A DNA stretch of 64,000 nt from positions 2,365,501-2,429,500 of the forward strand of contig JAMPIT010000230.1 of assembly GCA_026261815.1 (NCBI GenBank), given 5' to 3'. Both the position numbers and the translations under genes were made by a program. Below the pieces are notes generated by a model. The model worked only from the letters and a program-made list of their open reading frames with translations, was not told where the DNA came from and did not search any database. The stretch is from Monarcha castaneiventris obscurior (taxonomy: Eukaryota; Chordata; Aves; Passeriformes; Monarchidae). Shown here one piece after another: positions 45,561 to 58,500 of the stretch. Every line of letters begins with the position of its first letter. Position 1 is the first letter of the stretch.

Positions 45561-48374
45561 AGTTTGTTCAGAACTAACTTCCAATTAGATATTTTTATTT
45601 GTTTAGAAAACTGTGTCACACAAAAGCCCATGTAATTTGAAAATTTCATTAAATTATGAAACTGCTAAACCTTTGGCAATCCAAGTTAAAATTTAGATTG
45701 TGCATTCGAGTTAAGTTTTTTCAAAACTTATAGTAAAAAGGTTTTTTTCACTGTGCTTTATTGACAGGTGAGGGGTTTTCTTTCAGGTTTTATTTAATGG
45801 ACCAGCTGAATTTTGTTATGGTCTTGGGAGAAGTATTTCTCTCACATTTTGTCCTAAGTTTTGTCCTCCATATATTTTACTGCTGAGAGACTTTTCTGTC
45901 TCAAAATGTACACAATGAAAGGAATCTTCAGAGTGACAAAATGGCAAGTCTGTGATACTTTTGGTACATTTAGTACTTTCTGTTAATGGTAACAGTCCAA
46001 AATCCAAACCATGAGTTTCTATAGCTTTGTTCATTGTAATCAAATCATGTTAATATGAATCAAAAGTTTATAGAACCATTAATCACATTGACCACTTTTG
46101 AAACACTGCTTACATGTGGAAAGACAAAAAATCTGATGTACTGTCAGCCTGACCTATAAAACCCTAAATCTCAAATGCAAAAAAACCCCAAGGTAACAAC
46201 TGCAGCAATTCTGACATGGATGTCCTTAGGCTCTTGGATATTAGAGGCAGTGAGAGCATGGCTCTCAGTCCTTAGTGGTGAAGACAATTCAGATTCCCCC
46301 TGTTTGCTTCAGAACTTGAATATCCATAAAACCTGCAGATGGTTCAGTAGAGCACTGTAGAAAATATATGGTTAAAAATCACAACTTGTCCCTCTCCTGG
46401 CAGCCAAGTGTAACCTGCAGCCAGTGCTCATTCCTTCCACTGTTGTCCCTTTGGCAGCACCCTGCCTGCCAAGCTTGGTGAAATGAATGAATTTCCCTTT
46501 CTACTCCATTTCCTCCTCCTCTTCCCCAATTCAGAGTGATGAAAAGTGAGCAGTTCACACTGTCTGGCCATGCTTCTTAAAGCTGCCCCCAGACCAGCTT
46601 TCTTGGTATGGCACTTATAAATCAAGATATATTCCATTTCTTATTCAAGTTAGGAGAGGGCTGCGTCCTGGCCTGTCTCTCCTCTTTTCTTTGTAAAACC
46701 CCACACCTGAGGTTTATTGCCCTGTCTTTTGACCAGCATCTGATCCATCTTTTTGGTAACAGCAGAGGAAAGAAATTGTTATCTCAGGTCTCTGTGCAGC
46801 TGCCACCATATAAATGTGGAGGATCAATGGTATCATCACACTTTAATCACAAATATATGAAAATTTTTAAGTCACATGACTTTCCTGTAAGGCAGCTCCA
46901 GCCATGCCATGCATAGTCCTGAGCTGTGGAGGTTCCTTGGGGTCTTCTCCACTCCCTGGGCTCCTCAGAGGTTGGAGAGATGATTCTGCATCCTGCTGTT
47001 GGCTCAAGGAGTTTCCAACCAATCTTTCCTTGTCTTTGGGCTACACCCGCTGTCCTTAGGGACAGGGATGGGCAGGGAATGCTTGGATGATGATTACTCA
47101 GCTCAAACCACATTGTCACATTTGCTGTTGGCTTTTACAATCTTGATCTGGTCACTTTTGAAGGTTTTTGTGCTTCTTGATGACCAACAGGTTGTTTCCA
47201 TGCTTTGGCTGTTTCCTTGGGGAGACCAAAGCCACCAGTTAAAGTTCATGGGGCTGATGTTAATAACCAGGTGATTACATCTAACTCGTCCTAACTCCTG
47301 CAGCAATGGACTCATGCATGGTCATTAAAAGGTTTTCAGTTCTTTCCTCTCGGGTCCATTCCTGTGCTGCCACAGAATTTCTGTGCTTCCTCAGTGCCTG
47401 CAACTGGCCATTTGACAACTTGTCAATTGACTGCTCAGGCACTTACAGAAAGTGATCTCGGCACGGATTTAAATTATTTATGATGGCAAAGTAGCTGAAA
47501 ATTAGTGCCCCCTTACCAGGCAAAAGAAAATGTGACTTAACGCTTCACTAATTGCTAAGAAGGCTTGTGCTGGAAGCAGTCATTAACGAGACAATTCAAT
47601 ATTAGGCAATCATAGAATTTTTATGTGTTCACAGTCTGGTGGTGACTAATGATGTTTGCCCAGTCCTACCTCTGACTGTAGAATCACCAGTCTTTGGAAG
47701 TTTAGCAGTTGTCCATTAGTAGGGGCAGTGAGAAGAGTAGGTGTAATGGATGCAAGGAGTTGAATTTATCTCATCTCACTTGACAAATCTCAGGTCATCA
47801 ATTGTAGTCAACGGGCATTTCATCCTGAAATAAATGTGAAAAGGGGTCTCAGCAGGCAGCTTGGGAGCTCATGGGGATGTAGTTGAATAACTCCAAGATG
47901 TCTGCAATGAGGTGAAATGAATCCCACCCAGAGGGGCTTTCTGGATGAATACTAACTGGCTTTATCAGGTCTTTGTGAATTATTTTGTGAATTTCCACAC
48001 TTTTTGCTACCTTAACTCCTCAGCACTGAGAACTATAAACTGTAAATCCCAGTTCGAGGAGTGGATTTATCTCACGCTAATGAGAAAAATCTGTTGCTTT
48101 TTTTTTTGTACTCTTCATGAGTCTGTGTTAATCTCTGTGTTTACTCATCATTATCTGCCCTGCATTCACAGTTTTGTTGGTTGCAAGGAGGGTGTAGGGT
48201 CTGCCTCCCTTGGCAATCTCGGTGGAGCTGCACGGGGTGGTGTTAATCAGACCTGGGAGAGAGGTTCCTTGTAGGCTGCTGCAGAGGAGTAACTAAATGG
48301 GCTGCAGAAGGTGTAATAAGGGCTCTCCTTACACAGAGGCATTTTGGGGGGTTGCCTTTTACCTTTCTATTAAT

Positions 48375-48770
48375 AACAGGCTGAGAGCTGGAGTTGTTCA
48401 GCCTGGAGAAGTAAAGGCTCCAGGGAGACATTACAGCTCCTTCCAGTGCCCAAAGGGGCTACAGGAGAGCTGGAGAGGGGCTTTGGACAAGGGCATGGAG
48501 TGACAGGACAATGTCTTTAAACTGAGAGAGGGGAGGTTTAGACTGAATATTAGGAAAAAAATTTTCCTGTGAGGGTGGTGATGCCCTGGCACAGGTTACC
48601 CAGAGAAGTTGTGGATGCCCCATCCCTGGGAGTGTTCAAAGCTGAGCTGGATGGAGCTTGGAGCAACCTGGGATAGTGGAAGGTGTCCGTGCCCATGGCA
48701 GGGAGATTGGAACTGGATGATCTTGAGCATCCCTTCCAACCCAAACCATTCAATGATTCTATGAATGCAA
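48375..48770 (+). mobile_element. CR1 LINE 3' end
   Basis: Starts at GAGTTGTTCAGCCTGGAGAA and ends at CAATGATTCTATGA. A well-preserved CR1 tail. Confidence 0.9.
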
Positions 48771-48865
48771 TATTTTCTTTCTTTTTTATTGTTACAGTTC
48801 TGTGTAGTGGGAAGACAAGAGGCAAGGGGCATAAATTAAAACAAGGGGGAGCCAAATGGGTTGAG

Positions 48866-49010
48866 ACAGTCAAGTACTGGAACAGGTTGCTCAGAGAGGT
48901 TGTGCTGACTCTGTCCTTGGAGATTTGTCTGGTTAAAGCCCTGACCTCATGACTGACCCATTTTGAGGAAACTCCCAAGTTCTCTTTCAACTCAAATTAT
49001 TCTCTGATTA
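48866..49010 (+). mobile_element. Older CR1 LINE fragment
   Basis: Contains GGAACAGGTTGCTCAGAGAG and CTTTCAACTCAAATTATTCT, more diverged than the copy immediately upstream. Two CR1 insertions therefore lie side by side. Confidence 0.6.
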
Positions 49011-52000
49011 AAAAGTTGCATGTGTTAATATACAAGTGCTATTTTAATATGTATTTTAAGAGCCATTAAGAAAATGTCAGTTTGGTTTAATTAAATCATC
49101 TGTCTCAAAACACAGAAACATTTTTGGGGAAAGAGTAGAACAGTTCTACAGAAACTTTGATCTGCTATTACTTACTTCTGTTTTTATTTAGTTCTAGAAA
49201 ACTTTGACTTCTCCTCTGGAAATTCAGGTGTAGAAAGATGAAACACGGCCCAAGCGTAGCACAGTAACAATCTTCCAAGCTAAAGAAACAAACAAACAAA
49301 AAGAAATAAGGTGATCCTGGCCACTCTGATCACACTAATTACTTTGGCCGTGCTGAACACAGTAATAGTCAACATTTTTCACCTCTTTTTACAGCAGGTG
49401 ACGAAGCCATAAAAGCAAATAATTGAGAACAATTTTATTCATTAACTCGGATTGAATTGGGGTGATTGTTATAGCAATAAAAAGAGCAAAAATATCTTTG
49501 ACAATAACCTTGTTTCCTGGTCTGTTCACAATGAGTATTCCTGAAGAGGCAAACACATTTGGAAGAAGGTGCCCTGACTTTGGAAATCTATCCAGTTACA
49601 CATTTTGGTATTTGAGAAATAATTCATAGAAAATATGTTTGACAGCTGATGGAACAAATAGAACAAATCATAAATGCTTTTTTGTTTATTTGTGGTTTTT
49701 AATTTAAACCATTATTCTCTGATCATGGTGATTTCATTATCAGTGTCTTATCTTCAGGAATTCCAAGGAAAAGAAAAATTTTAATTTTCAAGAGATGTTA
49801 AATATCACACTGTTTTGTAGGTTATTTCAAGTCTCGAGAAAAGGCCAAAATGTTACTTTGCTTCTTCTGTGACAAAAAGGGGAAAAATGGTTTTGCATTA
49901 ACAGTTTTTTTCTTCTTTAGGTCCAGTTGCTCCATCAATACCTGGTTACATAAAAGCTAAACATGTCTCAACTGTCTTTTGTGTGCTATCCTCCCTGGGA
50001 CTCTGAGTAACAGAAATTATTTTGGGGGTATTTGTAAAGATGCTTGAATGAATTAGGAGTATTTTTTTCTGGATTACTCAATTTCTAATAATTGTTAGAT
50101 TTTTTCAGCATTAGGCTGAGTAGCCCAGAATTGCCCATGGATGAAAAGTGTAGTTTAGCATTTTGCTCCATGGCTTGCAGCTGTTCTCATGGAAATTTTG
50201 CTGCTGACATGTGAGACATCAAGCTCAAGGCTTGATTTCCTTCCCTTAATGTTTGAAAAATTAATTTTTCTGTAATTGTTTGAAGCAATTTATAAAACCA
50301 CCAGAAAAGATATCCCTGCCTGCAGTCCAGCTCTGGCAAAGGACTCTGTGCCCTCATGCTTCCTTCTAATTCCCCATCCTTGGCTTTAGCCATCAACCTC
50401 TTGTTTTCCTAGAATCTCCTCTGTCCTCCAAAAGTCTTGAGGGAAAATGGTGTGAGATGCAAAGTTTCTTTTCTGGAAGGTTACAAGATGGTTTCGTGGA
50501 AAGGAAGAGATAAAACCACAATGAAATCTGCAACAAGCACAGAATTTTAATGGTAAACTTTTGAGATCAGGTAAACCTTTATGGAAGTAGAGGGATGGGT
50601 ATGTTTGGATGATTTGGCACAAAGGAGAATAAAGTAATTATTGTATTCCCTTTGTGCATTGCACAGAAATTGCATCTTTTCATGCATCATTCTCAGCTCC
50701 CATTACTGATACCACAACATCTAAATTACTCTGAACATCAGCAAAACAAACACCACTTTGTCCAGATGAAGACTTGAAATCTTGCAAGTGGATGTAGTTT
50801 TTGTTTTTGCTGTAATATTACACAGAGCTTCCAGACTGTTAACCTGATCTTGAAAAGTATAGAATAATGAGTATTATTGCCTGAATGTCCTATTTCTCTT
50901 CCAGAAATGATGTTAATTTGTGCTAGGAGCTAGGGTTACTTCACATATTCATAATTTCATGTGCTGCTTTAAGGGGAGAGGCAGGCAGACTGCAAAAATG
51001 GAGCAATTTCACTGCAGTTAGTTTGTCACTGGCCTCCAGCTGTTGTTCTCACAGCAATGGTTTCCTACAGCTCAGCAATGTGAGGTCAGCTGAAATCATG
51101 TTGTATTTGGGGAGAAATGAAAAGGCATTGCATGGCAGGGGAAGATACAGGCAGTCAGCACACACACAAAAAATTGTTTACAAAGTAAAACAAAGCCTCT
51201 TGATTCGGTCTGTGGTTTCCTGGGGTGTTCCATGTAGTGTCTGGAAAGGAAAGGTGGAAGAACAAGTTGTCAGGCAGGAGGACTTAAACTTCAAGATTAA
51301 GCTCTCACTGCTGTTATGGAGTCAACTTTGAAGAACTCTTGAAGTGGGAGTGGCAGCTTCTGAATGGAAAAACCTGACCGTGTGCCTCTGATGTGCTCTT
51401 CTTCTGTGCCTGCTCAGCAGTGACCCACCCCAGGGAGAGCCCTCCACCAGGTGTGATCATTGCAGTGTGCAGGTGGGGCTGCACTAAATCAGGACTTCCC
51501 TGACCCTTTACTGAATTAACAATGTCTTCCCAAAAGTCATAATCAAAGAAAATATTTTAGAGATATCTCCTTGAGAAGCCTGGACTCAGGTAGCATTCAG
51601 TGGATGGATTCTATCCAAAACCTGACTAGATTTCTTCATCAAAAATGCAAAATGTTTTTCTAGTCTATTCTCACATTTTTTTAAATTCTGGCAAGAAGGC
51701 ATAAAATATAAACTTTGTCAGATGAAGCATTTCTGTGCTCCATGTCAGTCAGTACTGACTCTGTGGGTCACAAATTAAACCCTCTAGGACAGCTCGTTCC
51801 TGTGCTGGCTCCACCAGGATGGACCTTCCATCTGAGTATTTCCATCTCCATCAGTTAATTTAATACTTGATCCTCCTGTTGCTGACAGCCTCCAATATTT
51901 GATGTTGCATTTTGCTGGGTTTTACTGTTCCATTTCCAAATATTGGGCTGAACCAGAAGAGTAGGGTTTTTTCCTGAGCAGCTCAAAAGCATTTAGGATA

Positions 52001-52269
52001 ATGTGTATCTTAAATGAGATGTTCCTAATACACTCTTAAGTTTATAGAGGTTTGCTCACATCCTATCAGTGCATATTATAAAAAAAAATACTGAGCAGAC
52101 TTCTCAGTGAAAAAGGTATTCATCAAATATTTTTTCTCTTTTTAAAAACTGATGGCTCAGAAAGTTGATGTTCTTAGCCATGCATGGGCAAGCAGTTGTT
52201 TCATTTCCATAACTTACCTGTTTTGGAGTTACTTCACTTCCTTTCTACTTGTTCCTTTTGTTTGGACAG

Positions 52270-52298
52270 AATTGGTGACAGGAAGAGAAGCATAAAAA
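52270..52298 (+). other. SCN10A: 5' UTR part of the first coding exon of SCN10A
   Basis: A splice acceptor (pyrimidine-rich tract ending GGACAG at 52269) precedes 29 untranslated bases. This implies an upstream non-coding exon 1, as in the mammalian genes. An in-frame TAA at 52293-52295 limits translation to the ATG at 52299. Confidence 0.6.
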
Positions 52299-52553
52299 AT
52301 GGCTGAATTCTTGCTACCTGGTACCAACAACTTCCGTAGGTTCACTCAGGAATCCTTGGCAGAGATCAAAAAGAGAATCGCCGCCAAAAAGAATTGTCAA
52401 AGAAACACCATAGAGCAGAAAACTGAGGAGAAACCACGTCCTCAGCTTGACCTAAAAGCGTTCCAGAAGTTGCCAGCTCTCTATGGAAATCCTCCTCTAG
52501 AGCTCATTGGGGAACCACTGGAAGATCTCGACCCATACTACAAAGATCATAAG
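52299..52553 (+). CDS. SCN10A: SCN10A first coding exon: cytoplasmic N-terminus
   Basis: 255 bases, 85 residues, from ATG to the donor GTTAGA. It encodes [20 protein letters not shown], a basic stretch, [20 protein letters not shown] and [14 protein letters not shown]. These are the conserved N-terminal motifs, and TNNFRRFT is the form seen in SCN10A. Confidence 0.95.
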
Positions 52554-55500
52554 GTTAGAGCCAACCAAGATACTTGGATTTTTATATTCATATATTGAAT
52601 TTATATTTAATTTAATTTAATTTAATTTATTGTGTTGCCAAAAGTTTCTGTGGGCTATCTCTCAAAGAGTTTTGCTTACATCCCTTTATACAAACTCTCA
52701 TCCTTTTCTAGGTTAAACAATGGATGCAGTTGGCACAGCTGAGTCATGTGCTGTAATCTTTAAAAAAAAACTTAACTTTGAATTTTAGGAATGAAATAAT
52801 ATGAAATTGATTGACATTTGAATCAGAATAGAAGCAGAAAAAATAAACTGGATAAAGGAAGAAACGGGGGGGTTGAGAAGGAAGTTATAATAATTAGAAA
52901 TTATAATAATTTTGTTCATTTTGTACATAATCTCATAAATTTTCTTAAATCCCATAGTTTTGAACAATGCGTTTCACTCCATCTCAATGCTTTTGTTCCA
53001 TTTACACATACAATAAATGATAAAGCATAAAAATTATCTTAAAACAATTGCTGATTAATTCTTAAAACCTCCTGACTCATATTCCAGTTGTGACACATTG
53101 AAGAATGTTATTTTCCATAACAAATAGAGAAATGGGAACAAATCCATTGGGAATTATGCTTTTTGCTTGAGAGGAGGTTAAGCACTGAACTAATTTCTAC
53201 AATCTAAGAGCTTGAGGATCACTGTCAACAATAGCAAATAATGATAAAGGCTGCAGTTCTTCCTTGCACCTCTGTATAACTTGACTCAACAAGGGGTTCA
53301 TTCTATTTTAAGAGAATAATCACAAGTAAGATCAATCTTGTGCATGGCTCTTTGCAAATCACAAGATTGAAAAAAGAATTTTGTGCTAAGGAATATTTTG
53401 TGGCCTGAATGTTAAAGGGTATTAACTCTTTCATCAGTTTCTGATGAAAGGATGGCAAAGTAATACAGAATCTTTCCAGTTAACCATGGTAAATTGAAAT
53501 TCAACCTCTTGCTCATGGCTGATATAACAGGATATAGCACAAAATATATATTCCATGTTCAACTTCCTGAAAAATTCTTTGTTTATTTTTAAAAGGTCTT
53601 CATAGTGCTAAATAAGCAGAAAACAATCTACAGATTTACTGCTACACGTGCCCTGTGGATCTTCAGTCCCTTCCATCCAATACGAAGAAGAGCAATTAAA
53701 ATTTTAATACATTCATATCCTTTTGTTGGCTGTATTCACTTTTTTGATTATAAAACCCTACATAATCCTATGCTTTCGTATTTTAGACCATTGAATTAAT
53801 CCGATCTTTTCCTCACTATAGATAGATTCTAATTATGAATCACCTTAGATATTATTAGTGTTTTGGTGCTCTTGTGATAGTTAAAAAGAAATTGTTTTGT
53901 GAGTATTGGGCTTATTTAGCCCGATTTTCTACAGATTTGTGTTTTGAGCTCTGATATTGATTTTCTGATGTCTCATAAACAAGTATCTCATTCTGAAGCC
54001 TTTCCCAGTGAGAAGATTGATAGGATCTCTATCCTCTTTCTCATCTTGTTTACCCAAATGTGGGAATTAAATTCAACTCACCTGCAAAGCTGATCAACCA
54101 TTGGCCAGTTTTGAGAGAAAAAGTTGTTAGGCAAGCACACACAGGAAAAACCCCATGTAAACTTAGTTTCTTTGGGAAATAAGACTCAAAAAGCATACAT
54201 GTGGTATATGAAAGTAAGTATTTCCAGGAATGCTGTTGTAGGGAATGCCTTGGGGATATGAAGATAATATAGATCCCACCTCATATATCCAATTTAGGGG
54301 GTCGGGATCACAAGTGTATTGCTCCAGTTTGGCACTGGGGAAGGACACCTGAGCTGCTGCTCAGGACTGAATCCGACTCAGAGCAGAGTCTGTGGTGTCC
54401 CTGTGTGGGTTTCAGATTTCCAGCCACCTCCTGGCTCGGTGGTGTGAGGTAGCTCCAATAGCTCCAAGGTTGTCATCCTAGCAGTGTGCAGAAATCCCTG
54501 GAAGAGCGAAGCCTCTCATCTGAGGTTTTCTCTGGGCAGAAGTTGGCTGACACTGGGATTTCAGCATGAGTGGCCCAGCTCCTTGTGACAGCTGGACAAT
54601 GCCTAGAGCTAAAGCCAGGAATGTTTTTTTGTGGGGATGGAGAGGATGGATAATGGCAACACTAGATATCTTTCCCATACTCTTCTACCTTATGGATTGC
54701 CAATGTGTGGTATGACAAGGCATGAGATCCAACTCCAGAGTCATGTGTAGGTGTCTACACATGAGGCAGCTGCCCAAGCTCCTGCCTCTGGGCCAGCAGG
54801 TTCCAGACAGCAGCTGGGAAGCCCCAGGAGTTGTCTAAACATGGGCATCACATTATAAAAACCCCATTAATCTATTAGAGAGCATCCAAAGGAGGGCTGT
54901 GAAGATGGTGAATGATCTGGAGGGGAAGCCGTGTGCGAGCTGCTGGGGGCACTTGGTCTTTTCAGCCTGGAGAAGAGGAGACTGAGGGAAGACTCATTGT
55001 GGTCTTCACCTCCTTTGTGAGGGGCAGTGGAGGGGCAGACCCTGATCTCTTCTCTCTGGTGCCCAGTGACAGGACTTGAGGAAACAGCTGGAGCTGAGCC
55101 AGAGGAGATTTAGGCTGGATATCAGGAAAAGGTTCTTCACCCAGAGGGTGGTTGGGCACTGAAGAGGCTCCCCAGGGCACTGGTCACAACACCAGCCTGA
55201 CAGAGTTCAAGCACTTAGACAATGCTCTCAAGCACATGATGTGGCTGTTGGGATGTCCTCAAAAGGGCCAGGAGTTGGCCTTGATGATCCTGATGGGTGT
55301 CCTCCAGCTCAGCATATCCTATGATTCTATGATCTAGAGCTTTTTGAGACCTCTGCAATCATCCTGTCAGACTTCATGCTGTCCATTGGAAGAGAACAGC
55401 TTTGCCAGGTCAAGAGGTCAGAGGCAGATTTGGGCTCCACCTGCATGATCTGGGCAAGTGTTTAACTTGTATGCTATCAAATAAAACTAAAAATTCATCC

Positions 55501-58500
55501 TCCTACCTAATCCTAGATGGCTGAGGGTCCTTTTTCCAGGCTGGAAATGCTTAGAGCAGCAGATCTGCAGTCAGTACAGAAGTCATGAATAACAAAAATA
55601 GTGTGTTGTCAACTAAGATGGCTCAAAATCAGTGAATACATGTGCTTGCTGTTCTTACATGTGCTTTAAACAAAAAGACAGATATTATGTCAGTGACTGA
55701 TAGAATATTTAGTTACCTTTCTGAATCCATGCTGTATTCTTTGCCTTCACTCCCATGCCTTACATTATTCACCTTGTTTATCATGGTCACCATATTTATT
55801 AATTGTGTAGTCATGGCTCTGAGTGAGACTTCGTCATCTTCATGGAACACATACGTTGAGTAAGTATCTGGGGGTATGTGTATTTTTTAATTATGTAGTT
55901 ATATTGAGTTATTGAGACTTGCCACTTTCACTCGAGATAGTATTTGGGAGATTTACAAGGAAAGTTGCTTGTTTAAGGGTGTTTTTAAATTTACTTTTTT
56001 ATGTAAGAAAGCCTTTAAACCCAATATCTACAATAATTTTGGTGTTATAGAAGAGAGTAAGTGTAGATTAAGTTCCACTGTAGAACTGGCTTCATGTCTG
56101 CTCTGCTGCTCCAAATTTCCCACTTTCTGAAGTTACTTAGTAATCATTTGCTCTCTATCAAGATGCATTTCCTGTTGTTACTGATGCTGATTGAGCACAA
56201 GGGAGCTGCTGTCTTTTAAAATTCTGGCTAATTATATTGAAATGCTGAGTTTTGCTCTAATAAAATGTTCTGTCAGAAGCTCTTGGCCTGCAGGGCGTTG
56301 TTAGAATGTAAAGCTTTTATCTTCAGCGTGCCAACACCTGCCATGTTAAATCACAATAAATCCATGTCTTTGTAGTCAGTATTGAAATGTATAATGCCAT
56401 AGATTTGTTGGGTTTTGGGTTTTTTTTAGAGACTATTTCAGCTCTCACTTTTTCACTTTGGGAAAAAACACTAGAATATGAATACTGACAATTCTAATAC
56501 CTAACACAAGGTAAAAAAATTCCCAAATACTTAGTATTAAAAACAGGTTTAAAATTATTTTTTACTATCTCATGTTAAATGACACTGAAACAGCTTGGAA
56601 TGGCAAATCCTCATGCAAGCAGGAACGAGACTCTGCATGGTATTAAAATACACCTCTCCAGAAGATGCTGAGATGCTTCTCTACCCATGAGACAATTAAA
56701 GGTTGGATCAGAGTTATATCTGCTGTTGGCATCAACTAGAATTCAAATGCATTTCAAGAATAATTTCAGAATAATTCTTTCCAAATGAAAAGGGAAGCAC
56801 TACATCCATATAATTTCTTAGTGCATTTGCTGACTACCAAATGAAAGCCTTTTGAATTCTGTAGGGATATTGCTGCCTTCTTGAAATTATAAGTGCACTC
56901 AGTTAAGTCCAGAAGAGCTTTCACTGATAATTTTCCATTAATAGGAATAATTGCCATCTTAAATTGAAAACCCTCTACTCTTGTATTCCTCTAAGTGTTT
57001 TAAATATTCTGCACAGAAATGATTGCTGTGTGCCCAAAGTAAATAACACTTAGCCACTTGAAACTGGAAGAAGATACAAACTTTGATCCTTATTTTAGCT
57101 AATAACTGGGAGTTTGTGACCTGCGATTGTGAGGACTTCCATGAAAGAGTTTGGAGAAAATTGTTGAACACCAAAAAGTATGTCATGGGTTGCACATTAA
57201 CAGCCATGTCCAGGTTGCAGACACGTACTGTCTCCAGCTCCATGTGAAGCAGATACTGATGGAATACACTGAAATCCAACAGCAGCCTGCTCCTACCACC
57301 ATTGTCTCAGTTTGCTGGCCCAGACATTAAATAGTCTCCGTGACTCTTCTGTTGACTGCTAATACTGCTCTTTCCCTTTGGCACTTTTCTCCCCTCCTTA
57401 GATTTACTTTCACTGGCATTTACACTTTTGAAACATTGATAAAAATATTGGCAAGAGGATTCTGTCTAAATGAATTCACTTTCCTTCGGGATCCCTGGAA
57501 CTGGTTGGATTTCATCGTTATCGTCATGGCGTAAGTGGGAATGTATAAAATATGGATTACCTGCCTTGGCTCTCTGTGCTGGAGGTTCTCATTGCTGTGG
57601 TGCAAAAGGCTGTCTGTGGTTTAAAAAGCAACCCATGGCTCCTAACTGCATCTGAAACTGTCTAGAACATTGACTTTTCCCCTTGTTTAGCACTCACTGT
57701 ATTACAATAATGTTTTAGTCTTTCAAGAAGGGAATAGGGCTGTGCAGAGAAAGATATTCCCAGTGGTGGGTATATGTGAATGGATGTGTTTAGACTGGTG
57801 AAATGTGAGAGCTGGACATAAATACAGACTTACTGATCCCATGAATGAAAGTATAATTTTGCAATTAGGGTGATGGGTATAGACACCAGGACAGTAGATT
57901 AAATTAGGGCTCCATCTCCAAAAATAATAGTTTAAGCTTAATTGTCTGGTAATTATCAAGCTTCTGGATACTGGTTAAATGCAGATACAAAAGGGAGATC
58001 AAAACAGTTCAGCCAGCATTTGGAAATTCATAATTTGGAGTGTTCCCTTTGTATTTTAAATGAATGATGTTTGAAGATGCTTATACAAAAGCAGCTGTGC
58101 ACAAGTCAGGAGCCACCTCGGAGGGAAACTCTAAAAATCAAGAAATGCATTTCTATTTTATAATTCTTCAGACAAATCCTTGATATGCAGTTTCCTTACT
58201 ACTTAAAATACGCTTGGAAAGATTGACATACAAGAATGACTACTGTAAAATAATTGTGCTGTTAACTCTGTCCAATCAGTTGACATTTCACATCTGGACT
58301 CCTCAGGTATGTGGGAGCATTTAGCCGCTTGGGGAGCGTGTCAGTCCTTCGGACTTTCAGGGTTCTGAGAGCTTTGAAAACCATTTCAGTAGTCCCAGGT
58401 AAGAGATCTTATTTGCTGAGTATTTTCTCCTATTTGCAGCTCATTCTTTGCTTCATTCAAACCATTGGCTTTTGCTTTTTTTTCCCCTGTATCTTTCACA

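Larger units (their letters stand above)
28666..52269. other. SCN11A-SCN10A spacer (includes unplaced SCN10A exon 1 and promoter)
   Basis: About 23.6 kb with no convincing protein-coding exon. It holds CR1 tails (29010, 30795, 43183, 48375, 48866), a solo LTR (35805-36279), an LTR-like block (32895-33890), and short tandem repeats. The rest is long unassigned AT-rich sequence (31-32.8, 36.3-43.1 and 49-52.2 kb). The SCN10A non-coding first exon and promoter should lie here if its structure follows the mammalian gene, but no TATA box, CpG island or clear donor allowed me to place them. Confidence 0.6.
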
